The notes under the pieces were generated by a model, which ran no database searches, had not been told where the DNA came from, and saw nothing but the letters and a program-made list of their open reading frames with translations. Below are positions 54,401 through 64,000 of a stretch of DNA of 64,000 nt, piece by piece. Both the position numbers and the translations under genes were made by a program. This DNA comes from Labyrinthula sp. Ha. Its lineage: Eukaryota > Sar > Bigyra > Labyrinthulida > Labyrinthulaceae. The DNA lies in NCBI GenBank assembly GCA_015227615.1, contig JAALGZ010000083.1, positions 18,051 through 82,050 on the forward strand, read 5' to 3'. Position 1 is the stretch's first letter. Each line of letters opens with the position of its first letter.

Positions 54401-55957
54401 ACTGGCTGTCTTGCAACGTTGGATTAAACATTTCCTGGAAAGATCATCTGTCAGCACCAAGATATCCACTCCGCGTAGCTTCATAAAATCTGCGTGAATT
54501 ATCTGGTTCGGGTGTTCAGCGTGTATTGTTCCTCCATAGGCTCTCCTGATCAACTTCGTTGGCCGCTCACAGTGGAGACATACCCTGGCCAATTCATTCA
54601 CCATTTCCTTCATACCTCCCACTGACAGCTCCTCCCAATGAAAGCCTTCACATATCCTCGCTACCTCTTCCTTTGAAGCGTGACCCGAAGCGATGTGCAC
54701 TTGAACCATCAATCTTTCCTGCATCTCCTTTGGTATCACTATTTTCTTGTTCACTAAGTACAAACCTCCCGGTGACAGCTCCACATCCTGTATCTTGGCC
54801 AGCCTCTTCTTCACTAACTCGCAGAAGTCTGCCAGCCTCTTCTCGTTCATCAGATTGTATTCTCCTTTCTTCCTTCGATAAATAGGGTGCAGGTAGCTGA
54901 TCCTTGAATCCACAAACTTCCTATATGGTGGACTGCTTTCCAATCTAGTTTTTCTTCTTCCCCTATTTAAATCCTCATCGACTAGTTTATTTACTTCATC
55001 CTTCGATTCCTGTTCCCTGAGTATCCTCTTGAGCTTCTCCTTTGATATCCTAAAAATACAACCATTCCATCTTAACTCGACCTTATCCTTCATCAGGATA
55101 TTCGTTTTCTTCCTCATAGCATCAGGTACCCCCCATCTAGTAAGGCAGTCGGCTAGTATATTCTTCTCCCCCTCTAAATGATGGAAAACAAGCGTGAAGC
55201 CTTGTATCATCATTTTCCATCTTTCTAACCTACCTAGCTCCGCTGCCTTAATTAACTTCCCTGGGTCCATGAGTCCTAAGATATTTCTATGATCCGTAAA
55301 AATATGTATCGGTGTCGGGTGAGAGTAAAAAATATATTGGTATCTAAGTAGAGCCTTCAATATTGGGAATAATTCTTTTGAGGTTACTGACCAATTTAAA
55401 CCAGGTCCTGTAAATGTTCCCGAGATAAAAAACATTGGTTCAAATGTGAATACATCATCCGACTGTGGGCTAGCCACTATACATGCCGACCAAAAAAGAT
55501 GGCTAGCATCAGTGTATATAGACAGCTTCCTCTTCTGAGAATATAAGGCTAAGTTTCTCTCCATCGCCTGACTGATATATTTTTTAAACTCATCAAACTT
55601 GATCCTATCTTTTTCCTTCCAAAATCCTTCTAAGCTCACCTTTTTCCTCTTTTTCTTATTCCGTCTATATTTGTATGGAACTAGAGTGTTGATAGCTTTG
55701 TTCATTCGCTGCTCCAAATATCTTTTTGCCGCTGCGTATTGTGGGAGGCTGGAGGATAGCCAGTTTGAAATGTAGACTATGCTTTCCAGGTGTCCCAACT
55801 GCGTTGGATTCGGTATATCCTCGATCTTTTTAGCATATTTATCTGCGAACCTCCATCCAGCCGACGAAAAAATACGACCACACCACGTTGGTTTTAGCGT
55901 TAATAAGACGCACTTGTTAATATTTAGGCGTAGATTTCTCTTCTTTGCGTTGATCAT
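51269..55957 (-). CDS. pol part 2: RT end, RNase H, integrase, chromodomain, Myb-like, protease, MT-A70 methyltransferase
   Basis: 1562 residues from the first ATG; the frame is open further upstream through the RT catalytic WLDD (56012-56023), so translation must enter from pol part 1. RNase H: first Asp is 150 in YTDAS; FTDHRNI and ADCLTRW are intact. Integrase: H-x4-H...C-x2-C finger, then D490, N545 (in TNKGSHF, where Asp is expected) and E581 with exact 35-residue spacing. Chromodomain about 795-850 (FTVAWKGFETFEP). Myb/SANT-like segment about 913-965 (GWTPKEKLVLAQLVRVYG). Retropepsin-like protease with DSGAT at 1093-1097 and LLIGKDVLKKIG. MT-A70 domain about 1310-1480: FDIVYADPPWDV (D1318-W1321), HSKELLIIGIKG, RKPDAVY, KLELFARHWN and WVSVGNEV, close to METTL3-type enzymes. 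The last 70 residues are encoded by the LTR. Confidence 0.9.
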   Translation of the reverse strand: MINAKKRNLRLNINKCVLLTLKPTWCGRIFSSAGWRFADKYAKKIEDIPNPTQLGHLESIVYISNWLSSSLPQYAAAKRYLEQRMNKAINTLVPYKYRRNKKKRKKVSLEGFWKEKDRIKFDEFKKYISQAMERNLALYSQKRKLSIYTDASHLFWSACIVASPQSDDVFTFEPMFFISGTFTGPGLNWSVTSKELFPILKALLRYQYIFYSHPTPIHIFTDHRNILGLMDPGKLIKAAELGRLERWKMMIQGFTLVFHHLEGEKNILADCLTRWGVPDAMRKKTNILMKDKVELRWNGCIFRISKEKLKRILREQESKDEVNKLVDEDLNRGRRKTRLESSPPYRKFVDSRISYLHPIYRRKKGEYNLMNEKRLADFCELVKKRLAKIQDVELSPGGLYLVNKKIVIPKEMQERLMVQVHIASGHASKEEVARICEGFHWEELSVGGMKEMVNELARVCLHCERPTKLIRRAYGGTIHAEHPNQIIHADFMKLRGVDILVLTDDLSRKCLIQRCKTASAEEVVRCLIKWRSANGLIDNFILSTNKGSHFANSVVQEFLKYYGGSHNFSIVYSPWSNSGSERQNRALLKVLRTLASQYMVQGEDWVKLLDLTESFLNNRPRSKIRMTPNEIMMGRSEELSYMNKDWKEVIKKREKHLLDPIFSSEEQRLIIPSEKTLETMDQFTAILLQKDKDVFSKLEGLRKKARDKLNKRLPLERVQYQPGDWVLVALKGLPLSRDKLRLSWVGPYQVVSTTGHNLYKVKNLKGREREVHSQRITFYEDKMFKMDETIKAVWVYNEGEFEIKELLTLLDSEGRLNFTVAWKGFETFEPTVEPFQQIANDQPEMVGEFLETKRLPKRIRKKAEEELEQIKRGKVREVAEVKVEYEADAWLVVEYPESCAALDQGILRGLSTNKGWTPKEKLVLAQLVRVYGIGNWRGMLRKPWLPGKSKSQLISMTQKLCGTQAIGEYRGLKISLQLIHDHTSLKPGVRKKGMLVNTSRRLPYHERERRILENFDELRDKQKPLTEESIHILSPGECSSRTWSLFDLKRYVNLVSEMSLRKDREGDMEHQQQGTTFWIKAREEWRKVDAIMDSGATRTCGSYQYFVGNKLVDPLEISSSRVRMETATKSMVAVKGEVYCDLKINVRGKGRSVTVEASATRIILAEGAFSNLLIGKDVLKKIGATPEEALMGKGEVREESLREDLGKEENLLVKYEEWKRIYEEQKSRRHKRATVRAEMRKLLVPEFMDKCRSLVEHGEVESSGWKVRKVQQDHVYELRNEEKGVMKVWMQPSQSLLLEADIMEKRIELKGFDIVYADPPWDVGVANNPTRGMTLHFSTLKDEQIKRIPLGKIVNKGLAAIWVPNNKLDVGMKWLIEEGFSIKEYLVWIKKTSLGKTFQSQGNLLMHSKELLIIGIKGLNVKLRTQVGNDIVEGAVREPFRKPDAVYTLLEKMYPEARKLELFARHWNVRENWVSVGNEVKGTAALKEGSVVQEPDRDTSSFNRKGKLRNRSWAFAVRGGRGTSSGGKDVLQGESGKWKIRYGGFQYDTLGVGTETGKGGTE
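51489..51500 (-). other. Polypurine tract
   Basis: On the element's strand GAAAGAGGGAAG abuts the TG that opens the 3' LTR. This is the expected position of the plus-strand priming site of an LTR retrotransposon and fixes the LTR boundary. Confidence 0.75.
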
Positions 55958-55986
55958 AAACTGGTTGATGGTGTCTGCTAATTCTT

Positions 55987-58530
55987 CTACCGTCTCCGCA
56001 TAAACAAGGGAATCATCCAGCCACTGAACAACACCACCCCTTCTGTTCTGCCGAACAAGGTCTTTCCCTCGCCTAAAGATAAAATCTCGGAGATTATTCT
56101 TTCACTATACACCCCTGGGGTTGAGTGGTACCCCATCGGGGAGCACTTCAATCTATAACTCCCAAAGATGGTGCTGATCCCAAAATACTTCGAGGCCTTC
56201 TCCGAGACTTTTAACATATCAAATCCACTTATAGCGTTGACGCAGGCAAAGAACTTATTCTTTGCTCCTATCCAAGCCATTTGAGTTTCCCAATGAGGCA
56301 AACCAAAACTATTTCGGATGGTATTATCATTTAATCTAGTTAGATCTATGACCATCCTAAACTTCCCGGGTGTCGCCTTTGGAACAACAAACGCTGGTGA
56401 ACTAAAGTATGGGTTAGGATCACGACTTATTGCTCCTATTTTTTCTAAGTCCAAAAGTTTTCCTTCCAAAAAATCTTTTTTCTTCCCAACCACTGGATGG
56501 GCTTTAGCTGCAAAAGGTCTCGCTCCAGGCTTCAATTCCACTTCCATCTGAGTCAGGTCCGATAACTGGCACTCACTCTGATTCACTGCAAAAGCATCCC
56601 AGTTATCCCTATATACCCGCTGGAGCTTATCTAAGTTTTCGCCATCCACAATCTCCCTTGCAGCCAGTTGCTTGAATCTTTCCTCTATGATTTGTTTGAT
56701 AACCTGTTCCTCATTGGTTCCAGTGTCGCGGTCCATAGCTGTGTTCTCACCAAAGCCCTGTTCCCGATAACGGACGTAGTTTTCGAAGTCTAACGTTCGG
56801 TCGTTATCCGGGTCCACAACTTCACCATCGTATCCGTTACACTCCTCCACAACGCTCCCCCCTGCAACATCCGCTTTGTTCCCGTCTCCAACAGCTATCA
56901 CAGCCCTTTTGTCGCTATCACCATTTCCATTCGCGGAGTTTCTATCAACCTCTTCAACCTCTAAAATATCCTCTGCTGGCTCCTCGATCACCCGAACCAT
57001 GTAGCATTCCTCGTCCGAGAACAACGAAATTCCGCTACTATCCTCTCCCGAGCTCTCTCCTTCAATCGTCACGTTAGCTACCTTCTCTTGCAACTCCTCT
57101 TTCTCTTGCGTTTCCATCCGATTTACATTATTTATAGGCCCATTCCTCTTCTTTAATAACTTGCAGCCGCCGATCCGGTGTCCCTCTGTAAAACAGAAAA
57201 GGCAAAGGGATTTTTGCTTAGCATATTCCTTCTTCCTCTCCTTAGTCCAGGAGTCAGGCAAGCGATGCCTTGCTCCATCCGGGGTCTGTTCCAACCGTAT
57301 TCTATCCTCCATCCTTCGATTCCCTAATCCCCCAGGAGCCCCCGGTGCTCGATATCTTGTTAGCTCGGCTCTGGGCTCCTTCTTCACTTGCGAGGGAGGG
57401 TTTGGTGTCATCTTGAGCGCTGGGTCATCGAAATCCTGCGGTGCCAATACCCGAGCAAGATCTAGCAAATCGCTCCTCATTACTTGGTATGATCTCCAGC
57501 GACGCCGTTTGATGGTATGTTTAGGGTTCGTGCCCTTAAAAGCTTTGGGAAGCCTCTTTAACACTTCTAGACACAGTAGCTTATCTAAGTATGGATCCTC
57601 ATCCAACTCTATTCCCATCAGCAATCGATCCACTTGCTGGAGATATTGAGACATGGACAAACTTATATTTCCTTTGTTAGTCCATTTAACCTTCCTAGAT
57701 ATATCCGTCAAAATGCTAGCCTTCTTACTCTCAATTCCCTGAGATCTCACTTGTTCAAGATACTCCATCACCACCTCACTGGACGTCGTATCTACCTTTG
57801 CCATGTGTAACTCCAGCAACACTTCCTCTGACAGGTAATTAATTATCATTCCCCTGCTCAATCCCAGCCCATCCTGGACCACTTGTTTCTCCCACCTTCG
57901 ATACAACAACTGGAACTTGTATATTTCATCCGCTTGCAAACTCTTAAGAATTGGCTTCCCAGACATTTGCGTTTCCTTTAGCCTTGCTTTACCTCTTTCC
58001 TCCCTGCTTTCTGCTCCTCTCGGTTCATTCTGCTCCGATCTCGTTTCCTCCTCATTCTCTTCTACCTCGTCCTGCTCCCCAGCTCCATTACTTTCCTCCC
58101 CTTCTTCATATTCACCACTCCTGGTATTCTCATCTATATCGTTTTTATTTTGCTTTTCATAACTTTTCTTATTTTTGTTTTGTTTCTTCTTTAATTCGTT
58201 ACCCAACTGTGCCACAGCTTCGTGCACCATACTTGCTATCCCAGGCCTCAACGCCTCCACTAATTGTTTGACTAGTTCCGGCGTTAATACATTGTCTGTT
58301 GCCATATTCATATCTTGATTAGACCCGCCTTCGACGGACTGACCTTCCTCATTAACTTGCTCATTTCCTCCAGGGCTTGACCCCGATATCTCCGATTCTT
58401 GTCCTTTGGATCCCTCTCCTTCGTGTCCACTAGTTTCCTGTTGACCAACCGGGGCTGCAGTCCCCTCTTCTTGGTCACTTGTATGAGACTCGTTAGGCTC
58501 CAATCCTTGTAAACGTTTACTTTTGCGCAT
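55987..58530 (-). CDS. gag and pol part 1: capsid region, zinc knuckle, N-terminal half of RT
   Basis: 847 residues from an ATG 32 nt inside the 5' LTR. The N-terminal 200 residues are acidic and polar. A helical Gag region follows (about 210-400). A CCHC zinc knuckle is at 443-456 (CLFCFTEGHRIGGC). After an acidic linker with no protease motif, RT begins near 660 (VELKPGARPF) and continues through FSSPAFVVPK, GKFRMVIDLTRLN and YRLKCSPMGYHSTPG. Before the YxDD-equivalent the frame leaves the RT register and ends after 20 unrelated residues at 55987. The correct register continues one base back, so a one-nucleotide loss in the GT-rich run around 56024-56045 is the simplest cause. Gag and pol share one frame without a gag-pol frameshift. 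Confidence 0.9.
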   Translation of the reverse strand: MRKSKRLQGLEPNESHTSDQEEGTAAPVGQQETSGHEGEGSKGQESEISGSSPGGNEQVNEEGQSVEGGSNQDMNMATDNVLTPELVKQLVEALRPGIASMVHEAVAQLGNELKKKQNKNKKSYEKQNKNDIDENTRSGEYEEGEESNGAGEQDEVEENEEETRSEQNEPRGAESREERGKARLKETQMSGKPILKSLQADEIYKFQLLYRRWEKQVVQDGLGLSRGMIINYLSEEVLLELHMAKVDTTSSEVVMEYLEQVRSQGIESKKASILTDISRKVKWTNKGNISLSMSQYLQQVDRLLMGIELDEDPYLDKLLCLEVLKRLPKAFKGTNPKHTIKRRRWRSYQVMRSDLLDLARVLAPQDFDDPALKMTPNPPSQVKKEPRAELTRYRAPGAPGGLGNRRMEDRIRLEQTPDGARHRLPDSWTKERKKEYAKQKSLCLFCFTEGHRIGGCKLLKKRNGPINNVNRMETQEKEELQEKVANVTIEGESSGEDSSGISLFSDEECYMVRVIEEPAEDILEVEEVDRNSANGNGDSDKRAVIAVGDGNKADVAGGSVVEECNGYDGEVVDPDNDRTLDFENYVRYREQGFGENTAMDRDTGTNEEQVIKQIIEERFKQLAAREIVDGENLDKLQRVYRDNWDAFAVNQSECQLSDLTQMEVELKPGARPFAAKAHPVVGKKKDFLEGKLLDLEKIGAISRDPNPYFSSPAFVVPKATPGKFRMVIDLTRLNDNTIRNSFGLPHWETQMAWIGAKNKFFACVNAISGFDMLKVSEKASKYFGISTIFGSYRLKCSPMGYHSTPGVYSERIISEILSLGEGKTLFGRTEGVVLFSGWMIPLFMRRR

Positions 58531-58562
58531 TCTTAGTATTGATTCTTAAGAATTGAATTCAA
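58531..58562 (-). other. Primer-binding region, no canonical PBS
   Basis: The 32 nt between 5' LTR and gag ATG read, on the element's strand, TTGAATTCAATTCTTAAGAA and onward. It contains two overlapping palindromes and no TGG start complementary to a tRNA 3' end. The priming mode is therefore unclear; self-priming as in some chromoviruses is one possibility. Confidence 0.4.
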
Positions 58563-58918
58563 TTTTAACCTCGTTGTGTTCACTAAGAATAAAAACTTTT
58601 CTGACTGATATTCTTGACTCTTATCCTCTATAACTATGTTAGATATGACTATTCCTACTCAGTTCCCCCCTTTCCAGTTTCAGTTCCCACTCCCAGGGTA
58701 TCATACTGAAACCCCCCGTATCTTATTTTCCACTTCCCAGGGTATCATACTGAAACCCCCCGTATCTTATTTTCCACTTCCCACTTTCCCCCTGCAATAC
58801 ATCCTTCCCACCACTACTGGTTCCACGTCCCCCTCTAACTGCAAAGGCCCAACTTCTATTCCTCAACTTCCCTTTCCTATTAAAGCTGCTAGTATCCCTG
58901 TCAGGTTCCTGGACAACA
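58563..58918 (-). repeat. 5' LTR with internal 44-bp tandem duplication
   Basis: 356 bp. Identical to the 3' LTR except for two substitutions and a tandem duplication of a 44-bp unit (58692-58735 and 58736-58779). Because it includes LTR-encoded protein sequence, it also shows the same reading frame (EPDRDTSSF...) as the polyprotein C-terminus. Confidence 0.9.
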
Positions 58919-61900
58919 ATAGTCAGAATATTGCGTAATTCAAAAAAGATTAATTCAAGTAATTGAGTTACTAGTTTGACCTCATCAACCCTAATTACAT
59001 ATTCATGAGCTGTATTGATACTATTATAAGGTGCACAATCTGAGCTTGTCAAACCATGGTTATTGAATAGAACTTAAGTTGAATATTACTTATTTTCAGT
59101 CTCCTGCTGTAATTCACTAATACCAGTATAAAAATTTATGTTAGGTAGATCTTGTTAAGGGTATCGAAACTTAATTTCAGAATGTAATCATACTTTCTTG
59201 TGTAAATGTTTTTTCTTATTGAGTATGAGCTTAATTTCATAAAAGTTACCGGACTTTCTTCTCCTTTTGACAACTTCAATATAACCTCAGTTTTTCACTA
59301 TGTTTTTTTATATATTCCGCTCATAGACACATGCTACTTCATGGCTTCTTTACTGATGAATTTATAACATACATTTTTCTTATTGATAATTAATAATACT
59401 TCCAAAACTATTTTCAATGAATATTGATATACTAGTTAGAACTAAAGCTGAATCAAAATTCCTTGACTCAAGTTGGAACAAAACATGTTCTACTCGTCTA
59501 AAAACAAAAATACGAATCTTTTCATCATCGATCTTTTGATAATTATACATGCAAAACTATACATCATCTCAATTTGGACACATAACATCTGCATTCTTTA
59601 TTTCAACTATCATAAGAGCCAATACCAAGTTACTTTTGTTTTCTATTTTTGCACTCTATGACTTTTTCCAATGTGCTTTCTCAAACTTTATTTTGTTGAA
59701 ACTCATCAAACAATCTTAATTATTTATTTCTTAACAAGACATAGGCAGATTAGGCAGCAACTCTTTCTTACAAACTAATTTTGTTAACAACTTATTGGGT
59801 TTTTTTAGATTCCAACATGTGTGGTTCCAGGGGAAATGTTGAATTATATACTTTGTTTATTTTTCTTTAAAAATCAACTTCTATGTCAGTATCAACCAGG
59901 TGTCGCAAGTAAATAATCCATCTGTAACAAAGTTCTCTCGGTATATAGCTATAAAAGGTCACAAGTGTGAAGGTTTTCAAAAAAACTGATCAAAGGAGTA
60001 TGGATTTCCTTTTTTTTATATAGTTTCTTGTGTAATATTAATATATGTACTCTATGTCTAATGTGTAGAAAGAAAAAAATCTCCTTAATGGTAAAGGTAG
60101 CTTCCCAGCAACCTAGCCGACTAGATTAAGAATCAATTCTACGGTATAACTTTACCTCTTTACACGAAAAGAGTAAAGTTTTAAGGGGACAGGGTAAATT
60201 CACAAAGTTTTTATATATGATACTATTGTTTCTATTATTATTTTGTAGGTGATACTCCAAAAATAAACTTAGTTTTGCAGGTGTCAACTCTCAGAAACTA
60301 CTAGATGCAAAATCTTGTGGCTGGGATTTTAGGCTTTTTATTTATACAAGGAATCAGGGGAGAAACCTTCGAAAGTCAACAACATTTGTTACTAAGGAGT
60401 TAGTATAGATTGCAAACTCTTTTGGAAGGTATTTTCCTTTAGGCGTAATTTGTTCCACTCAAGCTGAGGAATCAGGCTAGTAAATCCAGGAATTAGATGC
60501 ATTGTATGGTGGATGAAACTTGTCTACAGGGAATATTTAATACAAGCTCAAATATAAAATCTAAGCCATGAGCCCCAGCAGATCACTGTATTATACAACC
60601 AAATTCCGTTGAAGAAATTTATGGTGAATGAGTCGATATACCTCGTAGTAGCAGGCAAGCGTACCTATTTTCATTAATTCAGCGCATCATTATAGCCAAA
60701 ACACAATAAAAAATACTTTAGGTGATTGATATTATCACCTGCGTTACTTTTGCAAATGATGACATTTTATTTTGTGTATATTTTGGACATAGTCTCAGTT
60801 GGTTCAGCTTAAGATTTAAGTTAATTTTTGTAGAGAACTTAGGCTGAAAGTTGATGTTGTTTAGTTTGTATTTCCTGCTACACGGTCGTCACCTCGATGT
60901 TCAGAGATCGTAGAGGCCCATGCGTACCATATTCCACAGGTTGTGCTTTTTCAAGCACTCCGACTTAACACAGCTAGTAGTATAACCTTTACACTTGCTT
61001 TTAATTATAGTTATGGTTTGTGAAACTAGTTATTCTGTCTGATAGGCTCCCAGCTTTGAACATATTTGACAGATACATCACTTTAGCCGTGAATAGTTTG
61101 ATTTGATTTTCGTCTAATGACTCTTATTTGTTACAAGAAGGAGATTTCCGAGAAATAGGAGGAATAAATAAGAAACGCATTTATTTTCTCTTGGATACTG
61201 TAATTTGCTGAGCATCCAATGTACAGAGGCTTAATCTCTCGAGAACCTCATACTATATCAACACTAGAAAAATTATAATCTGCACATTGAAACTCAATTG
61301 TTTAGGAAACTAAATGTGTCATTGAATGAAAGTACAAATCATATGCTTCAAATACACCTAGATTGCTATTTTCATCTCTTTGGATTCTTTTTGAATTTTA
61401 TTTTTGTAAATTGCCAAGGATCAAATCTATAGACAAATTCTATTTTTTTCCATGATAGAGTTCTCTATCAAAACTTGAATCGGGTACTGGAGTTACGTAG
61501 ATAAAGAAATATATGAAACCCCTTATCAAAATTTGTTAGCGCGTCGGTTAGCTCTACTTCGGGTTGATGCTGAGAAGATTTTCATGGAGCAGCTCAATTG
61601 CCATTTGATGTAGATACGATAAAGGGTGACTAACTTATTGCCCTTAATTAAGGCGGTTAAAACTCAATTAATGGGCTACTATCTCTTTCTGGGAAAAAAG
61701 AAATAGGCACTAATATATTTGAAGGGTTCAATCCTTTACGGCATTATTATCAAGAGGTACTTCACTATTTATCAAATAGTCGGTAGTTTAATTCTGTCCT
61801 GTTGTAGGCAGGCTGCACGTTCTCGGCGAGAAAGCCTCTCGCTTAGGTTTCAACAAATCTAGCGGATCTCATGGTGGATTAAGTACTGAAGTGTTATGAT

Positions 61901-62898
61901 TACAACTGAAATCACCGTCCTTCAGCTGTTATCGTCTTATGCTTTGTTATTTATTTTTTTTGATTATTCTTTTCTGGTCGGCTCACCTGTCATACTATTA
62001 TTAATTGTTGGCAATGTTCTATATTTGATACTTAATCACCCCGATTTATCAGCAGTATAGCTTCCCTTTACAGCCCTAGAGCTACTTCAACTACTTAAAC
62101 ATGTTACTATTAAAAAAATCATTAGACTTCACACGAGTGCCAAGGACGCTCATACAATTCTGGAAATATGAACAGAAACTTAGAATTGATACAAGTACCT
62201 ATCATGTTAAGGTTCAAGCTATGAGGTGATTAGACAGGTTAAATGACTAGAAACGTCGAGAAAAGACTAAAACAAAGTTCTATCACATGAAAAACGCCAA
62301 GTGGTGTCATCGTTGAATACAAGTGTTTTTTTTCTTGGGTCCACAGACTTGACAATTTTTTTATCAAGATCAACCTCGGTGCAGGAGAGAACCTTTTTGT
62401 TTCTACATAGTAAAGAAAGACAAATATATCCTTGAAGGTTGTAGCTTAACTTCCAGTCAATCTTTAGTTAGTAAGAAAAGAAACACTTGATTATTCTACC
62501 CATATTCCAGGACTTAATAAATCTTGTTGGAAAACATTTTATATTTAATAGTACATTATTAAACGTATACTTTCTCAGAATAATACAATTCTAAATAAAA
62601 GACTATTGATTTAATTGGTATAAAATTATACACAATATTATATTACCACAGTTCCTTGGAAGACATTTGTTATTGGAAAAGTAGTCCCTGCAAAGACCAA
62701 TCTTTCGGTGAAACAGCCGTGAATATATTGCGTCACAAGCTGTAAGAATTATCCATAGACCACTACCAGGAAGAGTTCATATTTTATGTCAACCACTTTC
62801 CAGAAATGAAACCACTGCCGATATAATTAATAAATAGCTTATTTTGTAGTACCAACATAAAACTATAGAAACAAGAGTGAAAGTTGAAACTTCAAAAT
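58919..62898. other. Gene-poor stretch
   Basis: About 4 kb of AT-rich sequence with no supported gene. Open frames at 58723-59052 (mostly LTR read-out) and 59473-59661 are not genes. Nothing resembling tRNA or rRNA was recognised. Confidence 0.5.
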
Positions 62899-64000
62899 AT
62901 GCTAAACTCTTCATTACCGTGCCAAACCGACATAGATTGTCCAGGTAGCTTCTTTTGTTACGAAAATATATGGTTTACAGATCTTGAAGCCACCAAAGTA
63001 TGTTCTTGTCATAGATAGTATATCCTCCGTCATAGTCTTATTGTTTAGTTATGGCTGGGTTGGTGAAACTTGTTCAGAGTTTGGAGCAGGTTCAATAGCA
63101 GTGTTCCTGGTATGTATCTTCATTATGTCGATATGTGTTTATTACATTGGATACTCCTTGAAGCATATATTCAAGTTTCTTGCTACAGATCTTAGACCTA
63201 TTCATGAACGTATCTTGATATCTCCTAAGTTTGCACAAATTGGTCCACTTCGAGTTTCAAAGAAAAATTTACAGTTTCATAAGAAGAATCTGTTCCTGCT
63301 GAAGTCTCAAACATTATACATGACTTTTTTCTTATCTATGTTTATATTTTTCACGAATTTGTTTTATATCTTGGTTCTTTTTAACCCTGAGGATTTCTCC
63401 TTTGAAAATGAAACGAAGGCTTCCACTTTGGAAACTGCAAGAGATTTCTTCATCGCTGGATGGGGTGCCACATATGTGGTCACATCTTTACAACTGGCTC
63501 TTTCCTGGTTATTCTTGGGTTACACGGCATCTACTCTCAACCTTGGTCTCACTCGATACTTCAAATTCAGAATTAGAATTATTCGAGCTACCCAGCTTCT
63601 TATTCCATTTATATTTCTTCTCTTGATGATATACACTGGAAATGTTTTCTCTGTTCTCTTGCCTTGTCTTCCACTCTATTTTATCGTAGTGCAAAATTTA
63701 CACAATGGGAAAAGTGTTTTTTTAACGGAGTTGGAGAACTTTCCCTCAACAAACTTCATTCGCCAAGCTAAACTAGTGAAGAAGTATTATTGCAAATTGA
63801 GAAACTCGGCTTCCTTAATACTTATTTCAACTTTACCTTTAGTTATCATCTTCTTTATTTCAAAACCTCCAATTTTCATACACAAATTGTTTCAACCATT
63901 CCCAGGACGAGTGAACCTATATTTTTTACCTCTACAACTCTTAAGAGACAGCGCAGCATTAATGTTAGTCAACGATATTCTTTCATACTTCGAGGAAGCA
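62899..64000 (+). CDS. Multi-pass membrane protein with N-terminal EGF-like segment, spliced, truncated by window end
   Basis: Exon 1 (62899-63017) starts MLNSSLPCQTDIDCPGSFFC; exon 2 begins at 63049 and stays open to the window edge. Removing 63018-63048, a 31-nt segment GTATAT...TTTAG, restores frame and produces VCSCHRYYGWVGETC, a textbook EGF C-terminus (C-x-C...GW-x-G-x-x-C). Without splicing, exon 1 stops at TAG. Then comes a TM segment (SIAVFLVCIFIMSICVYY), a basic loop, and at least five further hydrophobic helices (such as MTFFLSMFIFFTNLFYILVL and LILISTLPLVIIFFI). The overall plan, a Cys-rich ectodomain followed by about seven helices, is receptor-like, but no family signature was recognised. 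The 3' end lies outside the window. Confidence 0.65.
63018..63048 (+). other. Candidate 31-nt spliceosomal intron
   Basis: Starts GTATAT and ends GTTTAG. Its removal joins codon parts TA+T (Tyr) and completes an EGF-like motif across the junction. It is far shorter than the 89-94 nt introns inferred at 2108 and 2284. A compensating sequencing error is the alternative. Confidence 0.5.

Larger units (their letters stand above)
51177..58918 (-). mobile_element. Complete Ty3/gypsy-like LTR retrotransposon with MT-A70 methyltransferase
   Basis: A 7.7-kb element on the minus strand, bounded by direct repeats 51177-51488 and 58563-58918 (only two substitutions plus one 44-bp duplication between them, so a young insertion). 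Coding order is gag with zinc knuckle, RT, RNase H, integrase, chromodomain, Myb/SANT-like segment, aspartic protease, MT-A70 methyltransferase. A polypurine tract lies directly before the 3' LTR. Flanks AAAGT (51172-51176) and ATAGT (58919-58923) may be an imperfect 5-bp target duplication. The copy is damaged: RT is frameshifted just before its catalytic WLDD, and the integrase triad reads D, N, E. The protease lies at the wrong end compared with ordinary gypsy elements. The G+C-richer, purine-rich coding strand contrasts with the host DNA. Confidence 0.93.

Noticed and set aside
55987-56050. Programmed -1 frameshift between gag and pol
   Set aside because: The shift falls inside RT just before its catalytic residues, with no slippery heptamer recognised; a point deletion is simpler.
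58723-59052. Open frame across the outer edge of the 5' LTR
   Set aside because: It is the LTR-encoded polyprotein tail read in the other LTR copy plus flanking DNA.
61540-61620. tRNA-like words (GGTTAGCTC) near 61550
   Set aside because: No cloverleaf stems or T-arm at correct spacing.

Overview
The window looks like nuclear DNA of a unicellular eukaryote. It is AT-rich, the genes are scattered singly on both strands, gaps of several kb separate most of them, and there are no operons or Shine-Dalgarno sites. Recognisable genes include peroxins (PEX2, PEX19), the UFMylation factor DDRGK1, a Patched/Dispatched-type transporter, HEMK and a secreted class-3 lipase. A UFM1-pathway gene argues against a fungus. 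The secreted proteins carry R-x-L just after the signal peptide, like the R-x-L processing site of diatom cell-wall proteins, so a stramenopile-type protist is a reasonable but unproven guess. Most visible genes are intronless. A few loci show spliced structure: a three-exon micro-gene at 2068-2397, a membrane-protein gene at the right edge, and two candidate exon groups on the minus strand.

Layout. 1-5.4 kb: mostly empty, with one spliced micro-gene candidate and a degenerate repeat. 5.4-8.6 kb: a coiled-coil protein, a solitary cytochrome b5 domain and a protein with a transposase-like helix-turn-helix C-terminus. 13.5-15.9 kb: DDRGK1 and PEX2 converge with 4 bp between stop codons, followed by a broken or recoded secreted-protein gene. 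20.1-23.1 kb: the RND/Patched-like transporter. 23-29.7 kb: gene desert with three ~230-240 bp inverted-repeat elements. 29.7-33.6 kb: a cluster of four related secreted Cys-rich proteins plus a tail-anchored protein. 34 kb: a hidden exon. 38.7-40.0 kb: PEX19 and a small membrane protein. 40-48.5 kb: desert. 48.5-50.4 kb: HEMK and a lipase, convergent. 51.2-58.9 kb: a complete LTR retrotransposon on the minus strand. 59-62.9 kb: desert. 62.9-64 kb: a multi-pass membrane protein cut by the window end.

Two items stand out. First, the Ty3/gypsy-like retrotransposon carries, after RT-RNase H-integrase-chromodomain, a Myb/SANT-like segment, a displaced aspartic protease and an intact MT-A70 adenine methyltransferase domain (DPPW), and its reading frame runs into the 3' LTR. 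This copy has a frameshift in RT and an Asp-to-Asn change in the integrase triad, but the methyltransferase motifs are intact. Second, there is a family of secreted proteins with six invariant cysteines, two further cysteines that appear or vanish together, and one member with an in-frame UGA exactly where the others have the last cysteine.
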